Origin: Gymnorhina tibicen
Taxonomy: Eukaryota; Chordata; Aves; Passeriformes; Artamidae
Direction of reading: 5' to 3'
DNA length: 64,000 nt
NCBI GenBank assembly: GCA_013399875.1
Contig: VXAZ01000373.1
Coordinates: 1-64,000, forward strand
Made by a program: the position numbers and the translations under genes. Below, piece after piece: positions 50,801 to 62,353 of the stretch (position 1 is the first letter of the stretch; each line of letters opens with the position of its first letter). The notes beneath the pieces were generated by a model that ran no database searches, was not told the DNA's origin, and saw only the letters and a program-made list of their open reading frames with translations.

Positions 50801-53179
50801 AGGTTGTTTCACGCTGTGATTTCAAAACGTGAGCCTGCATGTGCTTGTACAGCACTGTGCTACAGCAAAGAAGTTAGAATTGCTGTGGTGATGGTGGTTC
50901 TTTCGGTTTTTGGTGGGTCTTTACATAACCTCTAAATTTTTTTTGTTATTTATGGTATGAGACTGTGAGTGACAGGATATCTTATTTGTACTGCTGTTTA
51001 AATAGCTTTATCTGTAGTATCTGTAGAGACTTAAGGCAGGTGCTGGGGAGCCTGGGGAATTTCCCCTTTGTAAACTGTTAGAAGTTTAGATCCAGATAGT
51101 AGCTGGGAAGCTTTTTCTCCTCTGCTTTAGTGATTTGAATGGTTATTTCCCAAATATATTATGGACCTTCTGGCTACCCTGTGACCTACCCTGGCTGGCT
51201 ACCCTGTAGGTCTGGGATGGCCATTTCCAGCTTGTTTCTTGGACTATCTGAAATCTCACTGTGTAGTTTTGATTTGCTGAAATTCCTTTAGCCTAAGTCT
51301 CGGTTAACTGAAGAACTAAGATACTTCAGTCTTTTTGAGTTGTACTATGTCCATTAGGCCTTTCATACTGGTTCAAAGCAGTCAGCGTTTAATTTGGATC
51401 ATATCTTCTTCTAAAGCAGTTTTCCTTGTGTGGCAAGACATTTCTTACCAAGTAGGTCATACTGATAATTAGAGATTGGGGTCTCATTGTGCTAGGTGTG
51501 CATTACATTAACACCATGAGTTCCAGCCAGCAGGCTCTGAAGTCTGTCCTTAGTCTTTGTAAGATAGAAACCAGTGATTTTTAGGGACACTTAGACTGGT
51601 TTCTGGGCTTCCAAATCCTTGCCTGCTTAGGTATTCCCTAAGGAATCGAGACTGTCCTACAAACTTAAAAAAAATCTGAAGGTCAGGTGGATTAGAAGAC
51701 CTCGCCTGGCAAGCATCTTTGAAATGTTTGCTTTGAGATTTTTAGGAAATTCTATTTGTTCTGTGAAGCTAGGCTTTAATTCTGTTTCAGACAGAATTTG
51801 TGTTAATTCTCTCCTGAAGGATTAGGCATCTGTGTTGATCATGCAGGCTTGAGCAGTAGTGAGTAAAAACCTTGCAGTTTTGACTCTTTTCTTCATTTTA
51901 TTAGCTGTAGAGAAGCTTTCATAATTGGATTAGCTTCAAATTTTACTGGTTGTTACTGTGCTCACTTGGCTCTGTCTATGGGGCAGTGTAATTGAATGTC
52001 CAGCTCCTCTTTGTGATGCAGAAAAGGCATTGAAACTGTATAGTAGGTGGATAAGACGACACAAGAGATGCTCATTGAACTCTTGCACGTACATAAAGAA
52101 CGTACAGGTGATGCTATTGTTATTTTTGTACCTAGAGAGAGCCGATTTGAAACCTTTGTGGTCAGTGCTCTTTTTTTGTGTGCAACCAGGCTAATGTGAA
52201 CAGGTTGTATGGGCAGATTTCAAAGGCAGGTGTTCACATCACGAAACCACTTGCCATGGTGTGCTGTGCCATTCTCAAGCAAAAAGGTCAGAAGTAAATG
52301 GGCACAAACTAACTTTTACGTGTATTGGTGGTTTTTTCAGGTCATTTTCTGACATGCTGATAGTTTAGTATGGGGAAAGTTGCTCACTGATGACAGATAA
52401 TCTATTTTACCTTTTTTTCCTCATAGAATCAAGCCTATGGTTTTGCCATATCGAGCATCAAATTTTCAGTCGCCCCAGTTTTCTTTCCAGTTTTGAATGT
52501 CTGAAACCCCTTGGTTACAGGTCTAGGAACCACCTTTTCACAACAGCACTTCCTTGCTGTGGCATTTTGCTTTTTCATACATTTGATATCTTTATCACCT
52601 GTCTCTCTTTAGACTTAAAATTATCATACGTATTGGCTAAATGCACATTTTTCTCTACTGGTTCACAGAAAGTAAGAATCTTGTTATTGTCTTGGCTTGT
52701 CTGTTGAGACCTCAATTCAAGTTATACTGTTGGCTTCCCTTCTCAGACTTGGATATCACAAGGTCTGTCTCCCAAATGAAAATGTATCCCCTGAAGGGGG
52801 ATTTGTGGGTAGAGAGGAGGTCAGATATTTCTTGTACAGCTCTGAGTGCATGTTCAGCTGGCCATCACCTGCACACAGGCATGCACAGACTTATATTTCA
52901 GATGCAAAATACATGAAACTTCTGACTTGAGAATACATTCCTGAGTCACTTAAGCTTGGTCTTTATATAGTATATAATTTGTTTTGGAGTTAGAAGTGTG
53001 TCTTCCCGTTACCCACTCTGATGAGGGTGTTCTAGAACAGCTGCATTTGGGGTTTTGCCTGATTTTATGCAGCTTCAGAAAGAAATGTGTCAATGATAAG
53101 CGACTTTTCAACATGCACAATGGAAATGCTATTTCAAGAGATTAAAAAAAATTATCTTGCTTTTCTCCCTCTATCACAG
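44816..53179 (+). other. DUSP22: DUSP22 intron 2
   Basis: The intron is 8.4 kb, from GTAAG to a ctatcacag acceptor. It contains one MIR-like SINE (47765-47880) and a small local duplication of ggctaccctgt at 51172-51208. The longest frame, 171 codons on the minus strand at 46946-47461, has no recognisable domain. I see no additional exon or RNA gene. Confidence 0.85.
47765..47880 (+). mobile_element. MIR-like ancient SINE
   Basis: The sequence gggagataaactgaggccca, gtgaagtgaacctgtggcag and aaatgggagctgagcttgct follows the MIR order (gggaaactgaggccca..ttgcccaaggtcac..gtggcagagctggga). It is diverged, as expected for an element that predates the amniote split. Confidence 0.65.
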
Positions 53180-53262
53180 ATGCCCGAGATGTAGAGCAAT
53201 TGAGTAAGAATAACATTACGCACATTCTTTCAATCCATGACAGTGCCCGCCCTATGCTTGAG
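53180..53262 (+). CDS. DUSP22: DUSP22 coding exon 3 (residues 19-46)
   Basis: With the G carried over from exon 2, the 83 bases encode DARDVEQLSKNNITHILSIH followed by DSARPMLE. This is helix 1 and strand 2 of the dual-specificity phosphatase domain; 'ITHILSIHD' corresponds to VTHILSVHD in human DUSP22. The exon starts after ctatcacag (53179) and ends at a GTAAGA donor (53263), on a codon boundary. The three exons together give 46 residues of a protein usually 184-205 long. The general-acid Asp and the HCxxxxxR catalytic loop are in later exons, which I did not find before base 64000. No stop or frameshift is present, so the gene is probably functional. Confidence 0.96.
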
Positions 53263-53754
53263 GTAAGAGTTGTGGGGGACTCCACAGTAAATCCTTACTT
53301 TGCAGTTGACTGTTACAGTCATCTTGGGGTTAATTTTTTGTTCTGTGCGATGGGCGTTTTGAGACTGATTTTCTTGAAAGTTGTAGTTTTGGGATCCAGC
53401 CAGAGGTTTTGTTGTTGCTGCTGTTACAACAACAAGAAATCTAACTGACAAAGGAAGAGAGCTACAGTGTCAATCTGTGTAACACAATAATGGGATTATG
53501 TTATTAATTTAATAGTAAAGGTAAGTTTCCTTCTGTGTGGAGTTTAAGCACCACAAAAACAACATTCCTTCCCCAGTACTAACCCTTCTTTGTACTTGGG
53601 CCCCTTCCTTGAATCTTTATGGCAGATGGGTTTGCCCATGGGTCCTTTTCTATGTGAAATAGCCTTATTTAGGTTTGGAGTATGGGAGGAACCAGTGATC
53701 CTCATAAAATACATCTAATATAGCAGGGCATCTGTAGTCTGCAACGCTTTTAAC

Positions 53755-53892
53755 ATAAAGTATTATTCCCCATTTTACTGAAGGGAAACTAATCTGAAGA
53801 CTTGTATTTGCTGTATTATCTTGAGCAGGGAAAGAGCTGGAACAGGATACAGGTCTCCTTTGCTGGAATGCTGTGCTTTCTTCTTTACACCA
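53755..53892 (+). mobile_element. MIR-like ancient SINE
   Basis: The words tattattccccattttactg, aagggaaact, then gagctggaacaggatacagg, tctcctttgctggaatgctg and tgctttcttctttacacca match the MIR order from the 'ccccattttacagatgggaaact' core through 'gagctggaa..caggtctcctg' to the 'tgctctaacca' end. It is the best preserved MIR-type copy in the window. Confidence 0.75.
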
Positions 53893-54523
53893 GCTTACCT
53901 TGGAGCAGAGTCTGGCTGGGCTTTGCTACATCTTAAAATCCTGCTGTTTGATTTATGTCAGGAACTATTGTCCTCTAAAATTTGTTTGTTCCTTCCCTGC
54001 ATTCCTCTTCTCATGAAATACAGCAAAATTGTGGGAAATGCAGTTGTTGGTGTTAGCTCTCATATGCTGCTGGGAATGTCTGCTTTTCTTTTTCTTCATG
54101 CAAAATGTCTCCAGTGATTTCAGTCCTTAAACTACAGAATTTCCACTTCTCCCAGGCAAGTCAATAGATAAGCCAAACGAGGTGTCCCCAGTAGTCACAA
54201 TCAACCCCAGTATCAAGGTAATGGTGAACTCTGGGTTGACCTTGAATTTATAAATGTGCTGAAGCAGAGCTTTAGCTGTTGACTTTTTTACACTGTCCAT
54301 TTGACTTGTGTTGGGCCTGATGCTTGTTAAGTCTGAAACAGACTGAATTTCAAGAGTGCTCTTAGTTGAAGAGATAAACATTGTGCTGAGTAAAGGAGAT
54401 GTCATGGTGCTTCTAGGGTGCTGATCTTTAAAATGAATGGAATTTTGTTTTGTTTTATCACGATTAGAAAATTAGGAAGACTGATTATGGTACAGATCAG
54501 CTACAGCCTCAGGCCAGTGCATC

Positions 54524-54550
54524 TGGTGGTGGTGGTGGTGGTAGTGGTAG
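54524..54550. repeat. TGG trinucleotide repeat
   Basis: Six TGG units followed by two TAGTGG-type units in DUSP22 intron 3. It produces a run of Val on one strand and Thr on the other in short frames that are not genes. Confidence 0.95.
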
Positions 54551-56689
54551 TTTTGGCAGCCCACACACCACCTCCTTGCTTGTGGCGGTGCATCTGTTCG
54601 TGAGGCTGTATGGTAAAAAGAACTAGGAGCTTTTGTGGTTTAAATATAACCAGGTCACCATGTCTTCCTCTAGTTACCACCACAAAAGACATGAAGGATT
54701 ATATTTACCCAGATCTGTTCCCAATCTGGTTCACAGCAGTGTCTCAAAAGTTACAGTGGCACGGGAACAAGCCGTGGCTGGTTGAGGATGGACTTGCTTT
54801 AATCACTCCTGCTTCCAACTGTGCCTTCAGTTTTCTCTGCATGCAGTATAGTTCCTTTAAAACTTCTCCCCAGTTCCTAAAGTAGTGTAAGGATTTCAAA
54901 TTCCATTTGTTGGGAGCTGAGCTATTTTTTGTTACTTTATCAGTCATGGTCTTACTGTGGTGATCTAAACATGCAATTGCAGTGATAAGGGAATATTTTT
55001 TCCCTGAGATTGTCCATTTCATGTGTATGCTGATCACCTGTAAAAAGCTGCCTTTGCTTCTGCAGTAGTTGCCTTTGTCTTTTGCTAACAGTATTTTATC
55101 TCCAGTATTCCCTAGTCCTGTAGGAGATGTAGGAACCTGTAGGAAATGCTACAAATAATTCTTTAGACAAAGCTTTCTGTGCGTGCTAAGGAAGGTAAGT
55201 GTTTTTAGGCATTGAAAAGCCAGGAGTGTTTTAGTAGCATGTTATCAAAGAGAATTTGGCCTTTTCTGGCTGTCCGTGGAACAAAGAATATGGATGCATA
55301 CTTTAGCTCTCAGAGGTCACAAATTACCCACATCTTGCTTGTCCAATTTTGAAGTTTCAGTAATGACTATTTTGATGCAATAATACTTCTGAATACAGCC
55401 CTTAAAGTGGTGCATCAGAAGTACCGATTGTGTACCCAGTGCTGGTGGGTAGAGACTGAAAGTGCCCAATCTGACTTTGTCATTCATAGTCAAGAATGCA
55501 ATACTGAAAAAATAGAAACAAACATCAGTCTGCACGGTGAACACTAACTTGCTACAGATTATAAAACTGTTTTCTACTGTAGTAGCTCAAGGCATTGCCC
55601 CTCTCTGTGATGTTACAGACTGTTTTTACATGGTTGTTTGAAATGCTCACAGTACCTTTTTAAAAGTGTGCTTTCCTGTGTGACTTACATACTGCAGGTT
55701 TTGGGTATAGATTGCTTCAGTTCCTCATAAATTGGTAAGCTATTAGAAAACGATTGAAGAGTTTCACAATGAAGTATTATATTGGTTTAGGTTACGTGTG
55801 CCTACTGATATATACTTTAAAAAAAAGTTTTCTTATAGAAATTTGGTTTTGGACATTATCTAAATAATTTACAAACCCTTATGGATGTCTGATTCATGGG
55901 TGGCTCATAATCAAAGTTTGGCCTTAGGAAGTCATGAGTACTTTCAAGCTGGAATAACAGGAAAAAGTAGGTATAAAATCAGTTGGATTCTAAGACTTCT
56001 TACACCTTTAGACATGGCCAGCTTGCATAAGTGCAAGACACAGAGTTGTTTGTAAGACTTCAAGTGATTTACACTGGAAGAAATTTGCCAAAATGTGGCC
56101 TGAACTGTCTTGCCATATTGCCCTTTAGTTTTTTTTGTATAAACTGTTTCAAGGAAATTTTTCCTCTAATAAAACCAAATTTGAAGTATATTTAGAAAGC
56201 ATTCTAGGCCTGTTGTTCCAATGAAGCTCACAATTGTTACACAGGATCTTAACCACTTTGGTGAGAATTTTGTAGTTTAAAGATGCATGTTTATAGCTCC
56301 TGTGATACAAATACCTATCTCACAGGAAAACCTATGGGTAGCAGGTAGCATATCCAAGAGAAGGGCGTGCCGTGTGGAACCAGGTTTGTTATTTCAGATG
56401 TAATGAGTAAGAGCAGTGTCCAGCAGCACCGTGTGTGCTTCCACAGGGGCAGTAGCCTTGGTAAATCAAGTTGGCTCCTCCAGAGCACTTTGGATGGCTG
56501 CCCATGGAACACTCACAGATGTTTTATAAATCCACACAAAAGCCATAAACAGAGGAGAATAATTAGGTTTCTTGCCACCTGCTTTTTCTATTCTGTTTCT
56601 CAGTTAGTTTAGGTTTTAAAATCTCTATTCAGAATATGAGACACTGAAAGGTAGATGGGGAAACATATCTCCAAGTGTCCTTTAGATAA

Positions 56690-57010
56690 TAGCGTGTCTG
56701 GCAGTGACCTGTAGGATCCATCCAACAGGTTGTCATCTGTCTGGACTCTTGTAAGGCCTTTGACATGGTACCCCCCAACATCCTCTTCTGAATTTGAGAG
56801 ATGAATGTGATGGCTGCACTGTCTGGTGGATGAGGAATTGGTTTTATGGTCACATCCAGAGGGTCAATAGCTCAATGTCCAGATGGAAACCAGTCATGAG
56901 TGGAGCCCCTCAGGGTCTGTATTGGAACCAGTGCTGTTTAGTATCTTCATCAATGACATAGACAGAGGGATCGAGTACACCCTCAACACATCTGCAGACA
57001 ACAACAATTT
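56690..57010 (+). mobile_element. CR1 LINE fragment, reverse transcriptase palm region
   Basis: In successive frames the plus strand encodes DSCKAFDMVPPNIL (the usual LDFCKAFDTVPHNIL), a block with RWKPVMSGAPQG, and PVLFSIFINDIDRGIEYT. This is the RT core just before the catalytic Ala-Asp-Asp, which here reads Ala-Asp-Asn. At least one frameshift separates the blocks, so the copy is dead. Both ends are truncated; the RT thumb and 3' UTR that should follow are absent at this place. Confidence 0.88.
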
Positions 57011-58500
57011 TTGTTCCAGTGGCTCAAAGTAAAGGTAATGTAAAGGTAAATCTTGTTAATCTTGCCAGAAGAATCTGGTTGCCGGTGCATTGAGGTGTTA
57101 GTCTCTGGATTTTCCAGGTGTTTAACCCTGTTCTGCGAGTGGTTATATGGAGATGAATGTGGGCCCAAACCAAACAGACTGTTGATGTGGACTGCGCAGC
57201 AGCTTGAAAACAGCTGCATCCCATTCTGGAAAGTGTAGGCTGTGGTGAACAGTCACGTCCAAGCAGCTAAACTCAAAGCATCCTTAGTCTTCTCATCATT
57301 CCTCCCCACAACCACAGACTTAAATACTGGTAGAAAGAAGAATGCTTCCTATGCTGCCTTGGGCAGTGGTTGTTGGCTGCAATGCAGGAAGGAGAACAGC
57401 ATGAGTACTGAGTTCTTGTCAAACAGGTGCTCAGACCCTGTCCTAGAGAGGTGTCATCCCCGAAGAGAGGCAGGGATGGATAGGCATTCTGTGGGTCCCT
57501 GTGTGGAAAGTCCACATCAGGACTGCACATCATTGTGGCTGGCAAATGACGTGTCACAGATTCAGACTGGAAGTAAGCAGGACTTTGACCGTGAGGGTTA
57601 GTGATTGCTGGAATATATTTCCAGAGGTAAAGGTGGGTTTTCTCATATGCTCCATTTCTGTGTGGAAGTTGATTCAGGTAAGGCTGGGTTATAGCGGTCT
57701 TTGAGCTTCGCAGTTTAGAGGCAGAGCGTTTCACGGTCCTCGGTCTGTCTGAGACTCTGAGGTGCCAGTTGTGGTGACAGTTGTGAGCATTGCAGACACC
57801 TGTCCATCAGTCAGGAGATGGACTGAAACCAGAAGTTTCTTTCTCACAGTCCACCACACATTTCTCAGCTACTGGTAATTTTGCTGCTGCTCTTGACCTG
57901 CACCAGAGGTTTGATCCAGTAAATGTATGAATCCCATTGCCAGTCACCTGTGGTTATGGAGTCCCTTGGCATTAATTTATTTATAGCATTATCGTTGTCA
58001 GACTGACTCCTTCTGTGTCGCAGGAAGTTTTGTATGCTGCAGTCATCTGGTAGACGGTCACAGTAACGTAGATCTTAAATCAACAAGCGTTTATGTGGGC
58101 ATGCCTGTACTGTCCCCTGCCCAGCAACTTTCTGTTGTTCACTCTGTTAATGAGAAACTGCATTAAGAGTAGCTTTTTGCATGTGTGCTGTGTCTGTATA
58201 CGTCAGTTTTCTTTCTTTGTTTTCTGTGTCTACAGAATATTTGTTTGGTTTTTATTTTCAATATGTTGATTTTCCCCCCCCTCATTCTGCGGAGTTAACC
58301 AGAGCACCCTAAGAGGACAGTTATCTGTTTTTTCTTTGTATTCTGATGCCATTAACAGTATCATCTTAATCTGGTACATGCTGTCTCCACAGCAGTGGTT
58401 TTCCCCTCTTTTTTCCTGAATTTGACTACCTAAATAAGTGTTGATATGGTAGGTGGGTGGAGGGATGGGGGAGGCAGAGAAAAGCTGATTGCTGACTGAA

Positions 58501-59018
58501 CTACTGTCTGCAGTTTTGAGCACCACAACATAGAAAAGACACTGAGCTATTGGAGAGTGTGCAAAAGAGGGCCATGAGGATGGTGAGGGGTCTGGAGGCA
58601 AAGCCGTATGAGGAGCGGCTGAGGTCGCTTGGTCTGTTCAGCCTGGAGAAGAGGAGACTGAGGGGAGACCTCATTGTGGCCTTCAGCATCCTCACAGAGG
58701 GAAGTGGGGGTGGAAGTCCTGATCTCTGCACTCTCATGACCAGTGACAGGACTTGAGGAAACAGCACGAAGCTGAGTCAAGGGAGATTTAGGTTGGTTAT
58801 CAGGAAAAAGTTTTTCACCCAGAGGCTGGTTGGGCACTAGAACAGGATCCCCAGGCAAGTGGTCACAGCACCAAACCTGCCAGAATTCAAGAAGTATTTG
58901 GACAATGCTCTCAGGCACATGGTGTGACCCTTGGGGTGTCCAGTGCAGGGCTGGGAGTTAGCCTGGATGATCCTGATGGATGATCCTTTCCAACTTGGCA
59001 CATTCTATGATTCTGTGA
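58501..59018 (+). mobile_element. CR1 LINE 3' end (ORF2 C-terminus and complete 3' UTR)
   Basis: The plus strand encodes VQKRAMRMVRGLEAKPYEER followed by LRSLGLFSLEKRRLRGDL, the conserved C-terminal part of CR1 ORF2. The 3' UTR follows, with gacaatgctctcaggcacat, ggtgtgacccttggggtgtc and the terminal cattctatgattctgtga. The 3' end is intact, while the 5' end is truncated, as is typical of CR1. A small duplication, gatgatcctgatggatgatc, lies near the tail. It is relatively young among the copies here. Confidence 0.93.
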
Positions 59019-60074
59019 GCTTTTTTGCTTATGCAGCCAGCACAACTTAAATGAACTGTGTCTTTGGAAATGAAGAGCTTCTCAGCCGGGTTGTCTTATA
59101 AAGAATTGTAGATATTTTTTTTCTTTCAAATTCTAAAATTTTTATCCAAGTAGAAATAGGGTTTTAAAGACTCAGTATCTAAGAAACTGAACTGAAAGGG
59201 AACAACGGAGTTAAAAAGCTATGTGATGATCTTTTAGAACAATCTTTCATACTCCCAGAGTAAACAGTCAAATGCATTAATAGAATACAGGCAATGAAAA
59301 GATGCTGTAACTGGAACAGAACCGGTAAGTGTGAGGAACAGAAGTTGTGGAAAAATAGCGGTGCTATGGGGAAGATGTATAATTTCTCTGCACCTGATTT
59401 ATCACTGCTGAATGCTGTGATTTACCTGTTTTATAAGGTATTAAGGATGAGAAGCTTGCAGCTGGGGAAATCACAAGAGGAAGTGCCGAATCAAGATTAT
59501 GAATTAAAAACAAAGTGTACAACTGGCTGGTAAATCCAGACCTTTGGAAGAAAGTGAAGAGCTAAATGACTGAACACTTATCAAAAACTGAGAAATGTTT
59601 ATAAGATCAAATGGTCATAGCCTGAAGACCTGGTATAGATAATGGATTCATACCAGCTTGCATTAAGATCTGGAATCTTGCTTCATATTTTTCAAGCCTG
59701 GGTGAATGTTGTAAATCTTAATGCAGTTTTAGCTGAGCTTGATAATCTTCCATGTTTACCCATGATCTTAAGACTATATATGTGTGCTTTTTTTAAAAAA
59801 GGAAAGCAAATTCAGCTATTCTAGAAGAAATGAACTGGCAGCTCTGGCACAATTAATTTACTCTGGTTAGCACAGTTTGTGGATAGTATTTTTGCAGCTA
59901 TTTAGGTTTTGATTATAGAAACCTACAATATCTGCTGTTAGCACTTAATGTGATGAGGTTTACAGTCTTACCTCCTTTACGTTTTCTTTGGGGAAACTTC
60001 TTTCTCTCACGGCTGCACTTTCTGGTTTGACTTATTTTTTTTTTGGGTGTGTATAGCAGGAATTACCCTGTGCT

Positions 60075-60095
60075 AAAAAAAAAAAAACAAAAAAA
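60075..60095. repeat. Poly-A tract
   Basis: Thirteen A bases, a C, and seven more A bases in DUSP22 intron 3. It is about 75 bases left of the CR1 3' end at 60171; CR1 elements do not end in poly-A, so the two are probably unrelated. Confidence 0.9.
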
Positions 60096-60170
60096 TCCTG
60101 TGTTGTGCCCCCAGTTTCCCCAGCTGATAACTTTGGAAGTGCTGAAAGCTGCTTTAGTGCTTTGTTCTGC

Positions 60171-60955
60171 AATCGTAGATTCCTAGAATGCCTTGGATTG
60201 AAAAGGACTTAAGAGACCATATCATTCCAACCCCCTGCTGTGGGCAGGGACACCTTCCACTACACCAGGTTGCTCAGAGCCCCATCCAGCCTGGCCATGA
60301 ACACTTCCAGGGATGGGGCATCCATGGTTTCTCTGAGCAACCTGTTCCAGCGTCTCACCCTCACAGTAAAGAATTTCTTCCTGATATCTAATCTAAACCT
60401 ATTCTCTTTCAGTTTGAAGTCATTTTCCGTTGTCCTGTCACTACGTGCTCTTGTAAAAAGTCCCTCTCCATTTTTATTGTAGGCTCCCTTCATGGACTGG
60501 AAGGCTGCAGTTAGGATACTCCAAAGCCTTTTCTTCACCAGGCTGAACATCCCAATTCTCTCAGCCTTTTCTTCTAGGAGAGGCGCTCCATCCCTTTAAA
60601 CATCTTAGTAGCCCTCCTCTGGACTCATTCCGGCAGCTCTGTGTCCTTCCCGCGCTGGGGCTCCAGAGCTGGATGCAGCACTCCAGGTGGGGTCTCACCA
60701 GAGCAGAGGGACAGAATACCCTTCCCCGCCCTGCTGGCCACACTGCTTTGGATGCAGCCCAGGATGCTGTTGGCTTTCTGGACTGCAAGCAAATATTGCT
60801 GGGCCGTGTTGAGCTTCTTATCCACCTGCACCCCCATGTCCTTCTCAGCAGGGCTGCCTTTGATCTGTTCATCCCTCACTATCTGACGACTATCCTCACA
60901 CAGGTAGTAGTCCAGAAGCCATTTGTCTGGACTCAGAAGCATATCACTGCTTAAC
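60171..60955 (-). mobile_element. CR1 LINE, 3' 0.8 kb (ORF2 C-terminal region and 3' UTR)
   Basis: This is the longest CR1 copy in the window. On the minus strand it encodes, in pieces, SPAEKDMGVQVDKKLNTAQQ and KANSILGCIQSSVASRAGKG, then ALVRPHLECCIQLWSP in another frame, and further on ENRFRLDIRKKFFTVRV and APSLEVFMARLDGALSNLV. The shift between the second and third piece shows a frameshift, so it is inactive. The 3' terminus is at the left, where the plus strand reads aatcgtagattcctagaatg. The 5' part of the element is missing. Confidence 0.93.
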
Positions 60956-62074
60956 GTGAAGTAACTAAAAAGGGAAATACTGGCAAACCAATCAGCGGTA
61001 ATTTTTTTTTTAAAAACAAAACAGGAAACAACAACATATGTTTATTCTGGACAGATGCTGCTCAGAAGAGAAAACAGCCAATCTGTTAAAACTGTATTGC
61101 AATATTGGATAGCATGCAGAAGTCTTGAACTGTAGGAGGCCTTTCATATATGAAAATTGCTTCTTGGTGACACGACAAGTGAAGTCCCTGCTGGGTATGG
61201 CTGTGCAATATGTTCTCTGCACAGGCTCTGTTGTCATTGATAACCAACCCAAACACTTACGGGAACTGTTAAAGAGGGAGATGGCAAGACAGCCTTCAAA
61301 TCAAGAGTTTCTAGTACCATATAGCAAGGCTATGGCTGTTGTATAAAGACCAGCTCTACAAATTAATAATTTAGTCATGTTGGACTGTTGTATTTCCATC
61401 CATAGCACTAAACTTGTATATCACCAGTGTTAGAAGCTGTTGGTTTTCGGCCATTGTACTAACTTCAAGAGAAAGTGTACAAGCACTTCTAACAAAAAAC
61501 CTTAACTTTCTTCAGTGATGTTTCACTGTCTTTTCACGGTAAGGGTTTCCCCTCATGAGATGTTTCAGAAGACCATGCTGAGCAAAACAGCTACCATTTT
61601 TCTTTCAGGTGTAGTGGCACCAGACAATTCTAGTTTGAAGTAATGCCCTGTCTGGCATTGATTCTGCTTGTGAAGTTGGGAGCCCTGACTAATTTTTCAA
61701 ATATTACCCTGGTAGCCTGCTAAGAAGCCACCAACAGACTTCACAAGGCAGCTTTTAAAGTGTGTCAGGCCAGGCCTTCATGACGGGGTACCCCTGGCTG
61801 CTGTGGTGATGCACTAAATTAGTTCACAGTTTGACTTGCTCATCACACGCGAGCTGTGTCAAGGGAAGCACGTTCCTGTCGTGACAGGTGGCAGGGAGGA
61901 GAGGATGAGAACTGTTTGGAGCTTTCAGTGGTGAGCTGTTCGCGTGAGAGATGTTTAGGCCAGTAGATGTCTGGTGTTTCTAATTGCTTGGTTATGGTTT
62001 TAACCAGAACAGGACAAGTGCTCTGACCTGCCTCTGCAGAGGACATGATGTGGAGTGTATTAACCCATGCTTCT

Positions 62075-62353
62075 AATCACAGAATCATAAAATGATTTGG
62101 GTTGAAAGGGACCTTAAAAATCATCTAGTTCCAACTCCCCTGCCATGGATGGGCAGGAACACCTTCCACTAGACTATCCAACCTGGCCTTAAACATTTCC
62201 AGGGATGGCAAATCCACAGCTTCTCTGGGTATCCTGTTCCAGTGTCTCATCACTCTTGCAGTAAATAATTTTCTAATATCTAATCTTAATTTGCCCTCTG
62301 TCAGATTGAAGCCATTGCCCTTTGTCCTGTCACTATGTGCTCTTGTAAAAAGT
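62075..62353 (-). mobile_element. CR1 LINE 3'-UTR fragment
   Basis: The plus strand starts aatcacagaatcataaaatg, then gtccaac-type words (tagttccaactcccctgcca), ggcaggaacaccttccacta, ctggccttaaacatttccag and ttcgtcctgtcac-type words (ccctttgtcctgtcactatg). This is an inverted CR1 3' UTR with its terminal octamers intact at the left. It is of the same subfamily layout as the copy at 60171-60955 but shorter, ending at ctcttgtaaaaagt. Confidence 0.92.

Noticed and set aside
57273..57734. 153-codon minus-strand and 119-codon plus-strand frames between CR1 segments
   Set aside because: No recognisable retroelement or gene motif. They are retained only as part of the unassigned stretch 57011-58500.
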